Assembly (NCBI GenBank): GCA_963575745.1
Contig: CAUYUJ010017876.1
Span: 146,969 to 210,968, forward strand
Direction: 5' to 3'
Source: Prorocentrum cordatum
Taxonomy: Eukaryota; Sar; Dinophyceae; Prorocentrales; Prorocentraceae
Length of the DNA stretch: 64,000 bases
A program made the translations under genes and the position numbers. The notes beneath the pieces were generated by a model. It was not told the origin of the DNA. It made no database searches and saw nothing but the letters and a program-made list of their open reading frames with translations. Shown piece after piece: positions 42,340 through 50,662 of the stretch; positions within the stretch are counted from its first letter, which is position 1; each line of letters starts with the position of its first letter.

Positions 42340-42710
42340 CTCGCCGAGCTTCGCGAGTGGGTGGGTGAGGTGGCCTGCTCGAAGGCCGACCTGCACTCGC
42401 TGGCCCTGCTCTACGGCGAGCGGTGCGTCTCCGTCGTGGGCTACAAGGCGCAGCTGCTGGAGCCGCCCCCCGAGCTGCGGCGGCTGGAGATGGCGTTGCT
42501 GCCCAAGCTGCTGCGGCTCCCAGGCGCCTTCCTTTGCGACGGCGGGTGGCGCGGGCCCCCGTCGGTCGGTTTGCCCGCGCCCGACGGCCACGACCTGGGC
42601 GCAGGCGTGCCTCGTCAGGGCAGCCGCGACGACCCCCCGCGCTTGTGGCGCAGGTGGAGGCCGCGGTCCTCTGGGAGGCGGCGGAGCTGCACTGCCCGTG
42701 GTGCGTTGGC

Positions 42711-42767
42711 GGGGGGGGGGGGGGGGGGGGGGGGTGGGGGGGGGGGGGGGGTGGGGGGGGGGGGGGG
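42711..42767 (+). repeat. Poly-G tract inside LINE
   Basis: 57 bases are G apart from two single T. Exact length may be a sequencing or assembly estimate. Confidence 0.95.
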
Positions 42768-43124
42768 CGGCCGTGGCCGTCCTGGCGGCGCTCAGAGGCC
42801 GTGGCGGTCACGCTGCAGCGCGCGGCGTCCCCTGTCGGCGAGTCTCCGAGGGCGCAGGTGGTGAGGGCGTTGGCTGCGGGCGCCGCAGGACGCCCATGGG
42901 AGAGGCGGCGCCGCGCCTCCAGTGCGGCCGCAGGCAATCATCTACTCCTCCCTCCTGCGATCGCCCCTCGCGCCCCCTCCTCGCCTGCGCGCCCGTCTGG
43001 CCCGTAGATCGCAGTGCTGGTTTGGAGTCCATGCTGCTGACGTCGCGGCGATCGACTGGTCGGCCGTTGCCTCGGTGATGCTTCGCCTCCCGCCCTCGCG
43101 GCGAAGTGCTTGCATCAAGACCTC

Positions 43125-43144
43125 GGGGGGGGGGGGGGGGGGGG
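43125..43144 (+). repeat. Poly-G tract (20 G) inside LINE
   Basis: Twenty consecutive G on the sense strand, just before the zinc-finger region. Confidence 0.95.
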
Positions 43145-43564
43145 CGCTGAGTCGAGGATGCGTAGCCCATATCGTGGTTGCATCTGGGGGTGTCCAGGGG
43201 CTCGGGGCTCGCTGAAGCATTACTTTTGCCACTGTTGTCCCATGTATATGCTCGCTCGCAGGCAGCTTAATTCCGATCTCCCCACGCCCCCCTTTTTGGA
43301 CCCCCTTCCTGGCTCTGGGACTGATCCTCTCTGGACCCGACACCTTCAAGTTTGCTGCCTTGTTTTTCAGTTGTATAGGCTTGCTCGCCAGGAGGGTCAG
43401 ATCTGCCATCTCCCTTTTAACGATATTGACGCTCCTTCGCTCGTTCGGGCGGCCCGTCAAGCGGTCGAAATGCCCCTCGGCGGTAAGCGTCACAGGCGAC
43501 CCCGCCCTCTGAGGCGGTGGTCCGGGAAGACTCGCGGCCCCCCCCAGACGCTCCAACCTCCGCC

Positions 43565-43639
43565 TCGTCCTCCTCTTCGTCGTCCTCCTCCTCCTCCTTC
43601 TGCTCCTCCTCCTTCTCGTCTTCGTCGTCGTCGTCGTCT

Positions 43640-43676
<37 letters not shown>

Positions 43677-43825
43677 GGTCGTTGACGTGTGCGTCGTCGT
43701 CGACGTCGTCGTCGGGGTCGTGGTTGTCGCCGCTGCCGTCGAGGTCGTCGTCGTGGTCGTGGTCGTGGTCGTGGTCGTCGTCGTCGTGGTGGTCGTCGTC
43801 GTCGTGGGCGTGGTCGTGGTCGCGT

Positions 43826-43861
<36 letters not shown>
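43565..43861. repeat. TCC/TCG array, left of the recombinase element
   Basis: CTC then GTC repeats with GTG variants. The same array type continues at 50,663-51,065, on the other side of the 6.8-kb element. The two were probably one array before insertion. The last 19 bp (43,843-43,861) are repeated exactly at 50,663-50,681. Confidence 0.95.
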
Positions 43862-43862
<1 letters not shown>

Positions 43863-43926
43863 GCTAATGTCAATGGTAATGTTGACGATCGCCATGGACA
43901 CTGACTCTCAAGCCTTTTTCTGTCCG
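43862..43926 (+). repeat. Split direct repeat A1 (65 bp)
   Basis: Begins TGCTAATGTCAATGGTAATG and ends CTTTTTCTGTCCG. Identical to A2 at 50,441-50,505. It marks the left end of the element; upstream is pure TCG array. Confidence 0.92.
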
Positions 43927-43933
43927 GATAAGG

Positions 43934-44245
43934 ATGCCGGTCGACCCGTCCACAGTCGCCTGCGCGTTCTCCATCGGCTCCTTCTGCCTCCTGGCGCGGT
44001 CCGCGCCGCCCGCGCCCATCTGCGGCTGCCAGTGCGACTGCGGGGCCCCTGGCTGGTCCACCGCCCAGCTGCTCGCCGTCGCGGTGGGGCAGCTCGTGAC
44101 GGGCTGGTTCGCGGCCCGCTGGTGGACGCCGCCGCGGCCAGCGGCGCCGCTCGTGGTGGCAGCGGGCATCGAGGCGCCCAAGCAGCTGACGCTGCCGGCT
44201 GGGGCGCGCGGCAGGCTTGAGGGCGGGGCTCCTCCGCTCGCCTGA
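43934..44245 (+). CDS. Small Cys-rich membrane protein of the YR retroelement
   Basis: 103 aa, ATG 8 bp after A1. An N-terminal hydrophobic stretch (VACAFSIGSFCLLARSAPP) is followed by a Cys cluster ICGCQCDCG at about residues 34-42 and a second hydrophobic segment, LLAVAVGQLVTGWFAARW. The C-terminal third is Ala/Pro-rich and basic. I recall small proteins with a CxCxC cluster plus one or two membrane helices at the 5' end of related dinoflagellate elements; their role is not known to me. Its TGA stop overlaps the next start codon (TGATG at 44,243-44,247), so the downstream frame may be translated by termination-reinitiation. An alternative, longer frame 3 reading starts at the ATG inside A1 but lacks any recognisable feature. 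Confidence 0.6.
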   Translation: MPVDPSTVACAFSIGSFCLLARSAPPAPICGCQCDCGAPGWSTAQLLAVAVGQLVTGWFAARWWTPPRPAAPLVVAAGIEAPKQLTLPAGARGRLEGGAPPLA

Positions 44246-45608
44246 TGTCGGATGGCCTCTCTGTGGCAGCGGGGCGCCGCTTCTGGGCCCTGTTCGACGC
44301 GGCCGAGGCGGTCTGGCACGAGCGCCTCGTCCTTCGCCGCACCGCTGGCGGCCACGTGGTGCTCACGCCAGATGGCGACGTGTACGAGGAGCTGCTGGAG
44401 GACTACGAGGATGCGCTGCCTAGTGGTGTTGCTGGTGGCATTCCGAACCGCCTCTCTGGGCACAAGGCACTCCGCTATGCCTTCCGCCCAGGGGACATCG
44501 CCGATGCCAGCGCCTTCCGCCGGCGGGCCGAGGCCTATCTGGCTGGCTGGGCTACCGCCCCGCCAGCGGCCGATGGAGGCGGGCCGGGGCCCGCGCCGAT
44601 TGCCGACGCCGGCGCCGTGCCCGCCGCCGCGGCCGGCGCGCTGGCGGCTGCTGCTGACGTGGACCCTGCCTTCTACGACCCCGGCTCGCTGGCGGCCGGC
44701 CCACAGCTGCATCGTGGGCTCCGAGTGGTTCTTCGGCGAGAATCAGGGCCCCCGCAGGCGCTGCGAGGGGGTCACCATCCGCGACTCGGATATCGCCTTC
44801 GGCCCTTCGGGTCAGGCCCTGCTGTGCCGCCATGGAGTGTGGTACCACCTCTGCCGCGACCCGCCCACGCCGTTGCCTGCTGACGAGGGCGAGGTGGCCG
44901 CGGCGGAGGACATTCGCACGCTGGCGGTCGAGTACAACGTACGCGGGGATCGTACCCGCAGTTTTGAGTCAGCGCGCCACCTGTTGCGCGAGGAGATGCT
45001 GGACGATGCCTGGCCAGTTGGGCCCCCGCACCGTGCAGTGGCTCGTCGAGGCCTTCGCCAACAGCGGCATGGCCCCGGTGCCGCGACACCACTGGTGGAG
45101 GCAGGCGCTGGGGGCGACGTCCTCGGACCCAGGGATCGACGAGTACCTCTTCCTTTCGGAGTGCATCCAGCAGGGGCTGCAGTGCGACCAGCTCCACATC
45201 TGCAACTTGGCCTGCTTTGAAAGCATGTCCCGCCGCTATCAGCTCTGGGAGGAGCGGTGCCAGGAGCGGATCCGCGCCTCCACGGAGGGCTCGGTGGCGG
45301 CGGGGCTCGCGGCCGAGAGGCACCTGTTCCTCGGCGGCGACCGCGCCAAGGGCTACGCGCCCATCTCGCCCGAGCTGGAGCGCTGGGTGGCGAAGCGCAT
45401 GGAGGAGCAGGCTGCCGTGCTCAAGGAGCGCCGCAAGGGCCGCGAGGAGCGTGCTCTGGCGGCGGCGGCCTCAGGCGGCGGCGGCGGCGGCGGCGGCGGC
45501 GCTGGCCCGACGATCGGCGCCGACCACAAGAAGAAGCCCAAGGACAACAAGAAGAACAAAGACGGCCAGACTGGCACCCCGGGCGCAGGCTCGGGGGGGC
45601 AGGGCTGA
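44245..45608 (+). pseudogene. Gag-like protein of the YR retroelement, two frameshifts
   Basis: The conserved reading starts in frame 1 (GRRFWALFDAAEAVWHERLV, HVVLTPDGDVYEELLEDYED). Near 44,690 it moves to frame 2 (IVGSEWFFGENQG, EDIRTLAVEYNVRGDRTRSF). Near 45,010 it moves to frame 3 (RTVQWLVEAFANSGMAPVPR, HHWWRQALG, CDQLHICNLACFESMSRRYQ, AAERHLFLGGDRAKGYAPIS). It ends in a basic Ala/Gly/Lys tail with (GGC)n repeats and a TGA at 45,606. From memory, W-x2-A, DQLxxxNLAxFExxxRRxQ and HLFLG are hallmarks of a gag-like family abundant in dinoflagellate retroelements. The two shifts are single-base type and could be real decay or assembly errors; without them the protein would be about 450 aa. Pol starts 103 bp downstream. 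Confidence 0.7.
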
Positions 45609-45711
45609 CGCCCTTCACTTCCGTGCCACCCTGCAGCGGCCCTGGAGCTCCCCCGGCTGGGCGCCGCTTTTACACCGCCAGGGGGGGCGGCCGAGCGCTC
45701 GCGCCGCCGCT

Positions 45712-48069
45712 ATGCCGCCAGGTCTTGCGGCAGATCCCAGGGACCTGCTTCCGCTGCCAGAGCCCGCCTTGCCTGCGCCGCGTCATGGGGATGCGCTGGG
45801 CTCGGAGTGGCTCTCGGCAGGCTTGCAGACCTTCAATGAGATGGGATGGCGCGGCGCTGTTCGGCGGGCTGGAGCAGCCTCTGGTCCCCAGGCCGACGCG
45901 CTGGAGCGGCTTTGCAGCTCCTGCGCCGCCGTGCCCAGCTGCCCGACGGACCTGGCCGCCGACTCGGCCACTCGCGCCGTGATCGGCTCCGATCCCGGCT
46001 ATGGATTTGACGACATGGCCAGCGGGAAGTACGCCACCTATCAGCGCGGGAAGGTCTCACTTCCGCGCGTGGCCTCCGGCGCGGTGGAGCTAGCTGCTGC
46101 ACTGCCGGCGGGGCCCCGCTCCTCGCTGATGGGTGAGTCTGGCACCTTGCTGACGAGGGGCCCCGCATCTTCCTCGTCGTTGGCGAAATTGGCTTTCGAC
46201 CGAAGGCTTGCAAGCAATCCACGCACTTACGGGAAGTTTTTGGCTGATCTGCTCGAGCGCGACATGCTCGAGGTTGGCACTTCGTTCTCGCAGGTGGCGC
46301 CCTTCTTTGTCTACAAGAAGGACGGGGCCCTCAGGCTGATCTTCGACTTCATGGCCTCGAACACGGAGTTCGCTGAGCCCGACTACGTCCCCTTGGCAGC
46401 GGCGCAGGCCCTCGGCAGTATCGAGCTGCAGGCGGGGGGGCGCCTCTTCGTGGCCCAGGGCGACGTCACGTGCTGCTTCTACCAGTTCTTGCTGCCAGTG
46501 CACCTGCGTGAGGCCTTTGGCCTGCCGCCCGTGCCCTGGGCCGCGCTGCCGCTCGCCGCTCGTCAGCTGGTTGGGGCGCGCCCGCCTGATGGTATGGTGC
46601 ATTTGCGCCTTAGAGTGGCGCCGATGGGCTGGTCATGGGCTGTCTACTTCATACAGCATGTCATGATGGAGATCCTTCGCCCCTGCGCCCCGGCGGACCG
46701 CTGGCTGGCCCAGCACGTGCCGCGCGAGCCTGTCTGCCCCGGCTCGGGGGCCTCGTTGATCTACATCGACAACTTCGCGGCCCTTGGCACGAGCGCCTCG
46801 GAGGCGAACGCTCGCCTGGGGCACATGCTGGGCGCCGTGGAGGCCGCTGGAGTGGACGCCTCGCCGGAGCCTGCCGGCGCGCCGCTGCTCGGGTTCGAGC
46901 TGGACTCGACTGGCACCCAGTGGCGGCCGACGGCGAGGAAGTTCTGGAAGGTCGCACTGGCCCTCCGCACTCTGGGCTGGGGGCGCCAGCGCCGCACGGG
47001 GCGGCAGATCGCACGCGCCGTCGGCCACGCCTCGGCCATCATGCTGCTGCGGCCGGAGATGCTGTCCATCTTCTCGGCCGTGTACGTCTTCGCCGACCGC
47101 TACTTCGGGCAGCCGGCACGCGTGTGGGCCTCTGTGCGGCGCGAGCTCCGAGCTGCCTGGGCGCTGCTGCCGCTCGCCGTCGCCGACATGAGCCTGCCCT
47201 GGGCGCCCGCTGTCGCCTCGGTTGACGCCTCGCTGCGCGGCTTCGGCGTCACCGAGAAGGTCTGGCACCCCGCCGAGGTGGGCCGCGTCGGCCGCGCCTC
47301 GGAGCGGGGGCGGTACCGAGGGGCGCTTCGCACCTCCCGCCGCCCGCGCTGCCTGGTCGAGGGGGGGGAGGCTGAGCCCTCGCTGCGCGACATCGTCGAC
47401 GCCTCGGACGAGCAGCTGCGTGCGCTGGGGCTGCGCTCCGCCTTCGAGGAGGTGCCGTCGGCCCTGGCACGCGGCGACGACTGGGGCGTGGTGGCAGCCC
47501 GCCGCTGGAGGCGCAAGGACAAGTTCCTGGCGCTCGAGGCGGAGGCAGCCCTCTGGCAGGTTCGGCGGCTGGCTCGAAGCCGTCAGAGCGCACAGAAGCG
47601 GCACTTAGTTTTGTCTGACTCAATGGCCTGGGTCCTCACCTCGTGCAAGGGACGGAGTTCTTCGTGGTACCTGCTTCGGAGGTGCCGCGAGTTTTGCGCT
47701 ATGAGCTTGGCCCTCGGAGCACGTGTTTCTTTTCGGTGGATTCCCTCGGAGTGGAACTCGGCGGGCGAGCCCAGCAGGAGATATGACCCATCGTCGTCTC
47801 ATCATGCTCGTCACTTTCACACTGCACTTGCCCCCTCTGCTGATCGCCCAGGGAACGTCGATCTCGGTCGCCAGCCGCCGCCTCGGCTCGAGGATGATTG
47901 CGGGGGCGCGCCCTTCTCACGGCCGCTCGCGCTCGCCGAGGCGCGGCTCCACGGGCCAGCGGGTGCTGCAGGGCTTCGCGAGCAGCTCGCGGCAGGGCGC
48001 TCCAGGCGGCAGGCCTTTGCGGGGCCGTTCGCCGCGGGGCTCCCCGGGCCCGAGCCCGCTGCTCTGTAG
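45712..48069 (+). CDS. Reverse transcriptase-RNase H polyprotein of the YR retroelement
   Basis: 785 aa from the first good in-frame ATG; the frame is open further upstream through the gag region. RT motifs in order: FFVYKKDGALRLIFDFM (about residues 198-214), motif A GDVTCCFYQFLLP (about 249), motif B LRVAPMGWSWAVYF (about 300), motif C IYIDNFAALG (about 350). Motif C has YIDN, so the second Asp of the usual YxDD is Asn. RNase H follows: VASVDASLRGFG (about 501), EAEAALWQVRRL (about 609), LVLSDSMAWVLTS (about 631), RWIPSEWNSAGEPSR (about 675), giving D-E-D and a final acidic residue that is Glu where Asp is usual. No protease or DDE integrase. The last 95 codons overlap the recombinase frame and are low-complexity, so the true C-terminus may lie near residue 690. 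It would copy the element RNA into cDNA in virus-like particles. Confidence 0.85.
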   Translation: MPPGLAADPRDLLPLPEPALPAPRHGDALGSEWLSAGLQTFNEMGWRGAVRRAGAASGPQADALERLCSSCAAVPSCPTDLAADSATRAVIGSDPGYGFDDMASGKYATYQRGKVSLPRVASGAVELAAALPAGPRSSLMGESGTLLTRGPASSSSLAKLAFDRRLASNPRTYGKFLADLLERDMLEVGTSFSQVAPFFVYKKDGALRLIFDFMASNTEFAEPDYVPLAAAQALGSIELQAGGRLFVAQGDVTCCFYQFLLPVHLREAFGLPPVPWAALPLAARQLVGARPPDGMVHLRLRVAPMGWSWAVYFIQHVMMEILRPCAPADRWLAQHVPREPVCPGSGASLIYIDNFAALGTSASEANARLGHMLGAVEAAGVDASPEPAGAPLLGFELDSTGTQWRPTARKFWKVALALRTLGWGRQRRTGRQIARAVGHASAIMLLRPEMLSIFSAVYVFADRYFGQPARVWASVRRELRAAWALLPLAVADMSLPWAPAVASVDASLRGFGVTEKVWHPAEVGRVGRASERGRYRGALRTSRRPRCLVEGGEAEPSLRDIVDASDEQLRALGLRSAFEEVPSALARGDDWGVVAARRWRRKDKFLALEAEAALWQVRRLARSRQSAQKRHLVLSDSMAWVLTSCKGRSSSWYLLRRCREFCAMSLALGARVSFRWIPSEWNSAGEPSRRYDPSSSHHARHFHTALAPSADRPGNVDLGRQPPPRLEDDCGGAPFSRPLALAEARLHGPAGAAGLREQLAAGRSRRQAFAGPFAAGLPGPEPAAL

Positions 48070-49537
48070 GGCGCTGGTGCCAGCGCGGAGCCAGAGGCCG
48101 AGCCGGGCCCCGTCGTCCCCGAGCCGGGTGCTGCGCCCTCGGGTGGCGCCAGAGCCGGAGGGCGGCGAGGCCAGCGGGAGGCCGCGGCTGGAGGGCATCG
48201 CCCCGCCGCGCCGCCACGCCTGCCCGAGCGGCCGCCCCCGCCCGAGCGGTTGCGTCCCGAGCCTTCACGCATCTCGGGGCGCACTTCCGCGGGAGGGGCG
48301 CGCCAGGCTGCGCGCGGCGTTCCCATCCCAGCCCTCTCTGCAGCCCGCGCTGGCTCTGGGCCGGCTGCCCTGCCGCGCGCTGGCTGCTGCTGGCCCCCTG
48401 GGCTCGGGCCGCCGTCCTGCGCCGGGACGCCTGGTCCCCTGTCGCGGGGGGGCCGGCGCGGCGCGCCGGCAGCGCCGCGAGACGGCGCGGCGGCGCCCGG
48501 GCTCAGCGCTGCACTCAGCCGCCTGCAGCGCGGAGGAGGCGGAGGAGCTGGGGTTCCACATCGGCTCCCTGGCCGCCGCGGCCGTGACGCCGGCGACGCA
48601 GGACAACTACTTGAACGCCTTGCGCAAGCTGCTGGCGTGGATGCACGAGACCAAGGCCCCCCAGCGCTTCCCTGCGAGCGAGTGGGACCTGCTGCTGGAG
48701 CAGTACGTGGAGTTCCTGCACGACCGCGGGCTGCCAGAGGGGGATGCCGCCAGCACGCTGGCTGCAGTGCGCTGGGCGCTGCCCGAGCTGCCCCGCCCGC
48801 TGCGCCGGGGCCTGCCACTGGCGACGGCTGCGGTCACAGGCTGGCGCCGGCTCGAGAAGCCGCTGTCGCGCCCGCCAGTCCCTCGGTCGCTGGCCATACT
48901 GATGGCCCTGCGGCTCTGTGCCGACAGCAAGGCGGACTGCGCCCTCTTCCTGCTGCTGACGTTCGAGACGTACATGCGGCCGAGCGAGGCGCTCAGCCTC
49001 CTCGGCCTACAGCTGGTGCCGCCCGTGCCGGGCGAGAAGGGGGCGTGCCGCTTCTGGGCCATCCTGATCCGCGCGAGCGAGCTAGACGTGCTTGGCAAGA
49101 CCGGCGAGTTCGACACCAGCGTCGCCCTGGACCTGCCGCGGCACCGCCTGCTGGAGCCTGCGCTGCGCCTGCTGAAGGCCAACAGGGGGGAGCGGGAGAG
49201 GCTCTTCACGTTCTGCTACACCGACCTCCTCCAGGTCTGGAACAGCTGTCTCAACAGCCTGGGCCTGGCGCAGCTGAAGGTGACGCCGTACTCCCTCCGG
49301 CACGGGGGGGCCTCGGAGGACGTGTCCTCCATGTCGCGGGCTCTCCTCGACGTTCAGAAGAGGGGCGGGCGGCGCTCGCTCCAGAGCGTGCGGCGCTACG
49401 AGAAGCACGCCAGGCTGGGCTTGATGATGCGCCGCATCCCCGCGCAGCTGCGCGAGGAGGCGCAGCGCCGCGAGCGCGAGCTGGCCCGGCTCTTGCTGCC
49501 GGCCTGCGTGCGGCGCGTGCTGATGCTACCATGCTGA
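47783..49537 (+). CDS. Tyrosine recombinase of the YR retroelement
   Basis: 584 aa if it begins at the first ATG in frame 2, which lies inside pol; the first 240 residues are Arg/Pro/Ser-rich and doubtful. The conserved part starts near 48,520. The SAM-like core-binding domain reads VTPATQDNYLNALRKLLAWM and WDLLLEQYVEFLHDRGL; the catalytic domain reads LFLLLTFETYMRPSEALSLL (box I Arg, about residue 399), VTPYSLRHGGASED (box II, about 500) and GGRRSLQSVRRYEKHARLG (box III Arg/Gln region and Tyr nucleophile, about 539). In box II the usual H-x-x-R is Y-S-L-R-H, with Tyr for the first His. It would integrate the circular DNA intermediate by strand exchange, without DDE chemistry. Its stop codon overlaps the next gene (ATGCTGA, 49,531-49,537). 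Confidence 0.85.
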   Translation: MTHRRLIMLVTFTLHLPPLLIAQGTSISVASRRLGSRMIAGARPSHGRSRSPRRGSTGQRVLQGFASSSRQGAPGGRPLRGRSPRGSPGPSPLLCRALVPARSQRPSRAPSSPSRVLRPRVAPEPEGGEASGRPRLEGIAPPRRHACPSGRPRPSGCVPSLHASRGALPREGRARLRAAFPSQPSLQPALALGRLPCRALAAAGPLGSGRRPAPGRLVPCRGGAGAARRQRRETARRRPGSALHSAACSAEEAEELGFHIGSLAAAAVTPATQDNYLNALRKLLAWMHETKAPQRFPASEWDLLLEQYVEFLHDRGLPEGDAASTLAAVRWALPELPRPLRRGLPLATAAVTGWRRLEKPLSRPPVPRSLAILMALRLCADSKADCALFLLLTFETYMRPSEALSLLGLQLVPPVPGEKGACRFWAILIRASELDVLGKTGEFDTSVALDLPRHRLLEPALRLLKANRGERERLFTFCYTDLLQVWNSCLNSLGLAQLKVTPYSLRHGGASEDVSSMSRALLDVQKRGGRRSLQSVRRYEKHARLGLMMRRIPAQLREEAQRRERELARLLLPACVRRVLMLPC

Positions 49538-50277
49538 AGCACAGCGTCTTCGTGGACCTCTTCGCTGGCACTGCGCCGGTGAGCAGGTACTTGCGCCGCA
49601 AGGGCTACGCCTGCATCGCCTTCGACAAGCTGCAGGGGCCGCAGTTTGACCTTGGCCGTCGCGAGGTCGTGCTGACCATCGCGGGCTGGATGCGCGCGGG
49701 CCTGGTGTGGGCGCTGTGGTTTGCGACGCCGTGCATCACCGCGACTCGGGCTCGCACCGACAGGTCAGGTCGCATGCCGCCGCCGCTGAGATCGTCTGAG
49801 CACTACCGTGGCTTGCCGGATTTGTCTGCTCGTCACCGCGCCCAGGTGCGCGATGCCAATAGTCTGATCGACGCGGGGGGCCGCCTCCAGCAGCTCGCCT
49901 GGGATCTGGGAATCTGCTGCGGCGAGGAAAACCCACAAACCTCCATCCTCTGGTGCTTTCCCTCGCGGTGCCGGGCTATCGCTCGCGGCTCCGCGGTCGA
50001 TGTGGATTTCTGTGCTGCTGGAGGTCCCATGCGCAAAAGGACCAAGCTCGTTTTTCAGCATTGTGGCACTGTCGAGGCCCCGCGCCTGCGATGTCATGGT
50101 CGTGGTGGGCTCTGTTCGTTCACTGGCCGTAAACGTGTGCACATCCGTGGGAAGATGGGAGGACAATGGCTCTCTAAAGTTGCAGAGCCATACCCTCCTG
50201 TGATAGCTAAATTCATCGGCGATGTCCTCATTCATGTAGTCCATCGCCGTGCTGTGGCCACGCTCAGCCAATTGTGA
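49531..50277 (+). CDS. C5 cytosine-methyltransferase-like protein of the YR retroelement
   Basis: 248 aa. ATG overlaps the recombinase stop by 7 bp. Motif I (SAM binding) is VDLFAGTAPVSRYLRRKG at residues 8-25, with an acidic loop FD near 32. Motif IV is FATPC with the candidate catalytic Cys at 68. R-S-S-E and GLPDLS follow, then GEENPQTSILW with ENP (motif VI) at 133-135. The C-terminal part (MRKRTKLVFQ, RCHGRGGLCSFTGRKRVHIR, EPYPPVIAKFI) resembles a conserved tail of MTase-like proteins I recall from dinoflagellate transposons. The short length and weak target-recognition region leave activity uncertain. It may methylate element DNA or be a relic of the fold. It ends 47 bp before B1. Confidence 0.75.
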   Translation: MLKHSVFVDLFAGTAPVSRYLRRKGYACIAFDKLQGPQFDLGRREVVLTIAGWMRAGLVWALWFATPCITATRARTDRSGRMPPPLRSSEHYRGLPDLSARHRAQVRDANSLIDAGGRLQQLAWDLGICCGEENPQTSILWCFPSRCRAIARGSAVDVDFCAAGGPMRKRTKLVFQHCGTVEAPRLRCHGRGGLCSFTGRKRVHIRGKMGGQWLSKVAEPYPPVIAKFIGDVLIHVVHRRAVATLSQL

Positions 50278-50323
50278 ATTGCCTCGCTCAGCCAGCTTAC
50301 TGCACATAAATGGCGTGATTACG

Positions 50324-50442
50324 GGATTTCAGTCTCTGTGCCTGCGCCTGCGCTATCTCGGTGTGTGCGCGGGGTCCCGCATGATAAATCGCCAGCGTCG
50401 CACTTCGACTGACAAAAAGTGCTGGCCAGAGAGCGGGTCATG
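50324..50442 (+). repeat. Split direct repeat B1 (119 bp)
   Basis: Begins GGATTTCAGTCTCTGTGCCT and ends AGAGCGGGTCATG. Identical to B2 over 119 bp at an offset of 220. The two terminal bases (TG) are shared with the start of A2. Confidence 0.95.
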
Positions 50443-50505
50443 CTAATGTCAATGGTAATGTTGACGATCGCCATGGACACTGACTCTCAAGCCTTTTTCT
50501 GTCCG
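50441..50505 (+). repeat. Split direct repeat A2 (65 bp)
   Basis: Identical to A1. The B1/A2 junction reads GGGTCATGCTAATGTC, which is what joining the right and left ends of the element would give. Confidence 0.95.
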
Positions 50506-50543
50506 CCCAAAGCCAGCCCTCGCCTCGACAAACTTTTTGATGT

Positions 50544-50662
50544 GGATTTCAGTCTCTGTGCCTGCGCCTGCGCTATCTCGGTGTGTGCGCGGGGTCCCGC
50601 ATGATAAATCGCCAGCGTCGCACTTCGACTGACAAAAAGTGCTGGCCAGAGAGCGGGTCATG
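50544..50662 (+). repeat. Split direct repeat B2 (119 bp), right end of the element
   Basis: Identical to B1; followed immediately by the TCG array. A 38-bp spacer (50,506-50,543) separates it from A2. Confidence 0.95.

Larger units (their letters stand above)
38087..43560 (+). mobile_element. Non-LTR retrotransposon (LINE), decayed, with spliced leader at its 5' end
   Basis: A nearly full-length element of about 5.5 kb. In order it shows an SL-like sequence, an ORF1-type region (disordered, coiled coil, RNA-binding-like), an AP-type endonuclease, an RT-like region and a C-terminal zinc finger. The reading frame changes several times, stops occur inside the RT, and RT catalytic residues are lost. 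It is therefore an inactive copy. Its 3' end cannot be fixed because it merges into the TCC/TCG array beginning near 43,560. The array is in turn interrupted by the tyrosine-recombinase element at 43,862. Confidence 0.85.
42171..43560 (+). pseudogene. LINE post-RT region with C-terminal zinc finger, interrupted by G-tracts
   Basis: FGVFLGPGADPASQR (frame 3) precedes a GT/G tract. LAELREWVGEVACSKADLHS, LALLYGERCVSVVGYKAQLL and RRLEMALLPKLLRLPGAF continue in frame 1; YKAQL and the LPG helix are features I associate with the RT thumb/connection of these LINEs. After two more G-tracts the frame at 43,155 reads GCIWGCPGARGSLKHYFCHC then CP, which fits a C-x3-C-P ... H-x2-x-C zinc finger like zf-RVT, and then LVCCLVF-like helices to about 43,480. 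Confidence 0.65.
43862..50662 (+). mobile_element. Tyrosine-recombinase retrotransposon with split direct repeats and a C5-methyltransferase-like gene
   Basis: The 6.8-kb unit is bounded by split direct repeats: A1 (43,862-43,926) on the left and B1 (50,324-50,442), A2 (50,441-50,505), B2 (50,544-50,662) on the right, all copies identical. This A1...B1-A2-B2 layout is typical of Ngaro/PAT-type YR retroelements, where the B1/A2 junction equals the junction of the circular DNA intermediate. In order it encodes a small Cys-rich membrane protein, gag-like protein, RT-RNase H, tyrosine recombinase and C5-MTase-like protein. There is no integrase or LTR. Identical repeats suggest a young insertion, yet gag carries two frameshifts. 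Known DIRS/PAT elements carry an adenine-type methyltransferase upstream of the recombinase; here a cytosine-type one follows it. Confidence 0.85.

Noticed and set aside
43927-50323. An LTR (Ty1/Ty3-type) retrotransposon reading of the RT-RNase H element
   Set aside because: No LTRs, no protease and no DDE integrase are visible; a tyrosine recombinase and split direct repeats are present instead.
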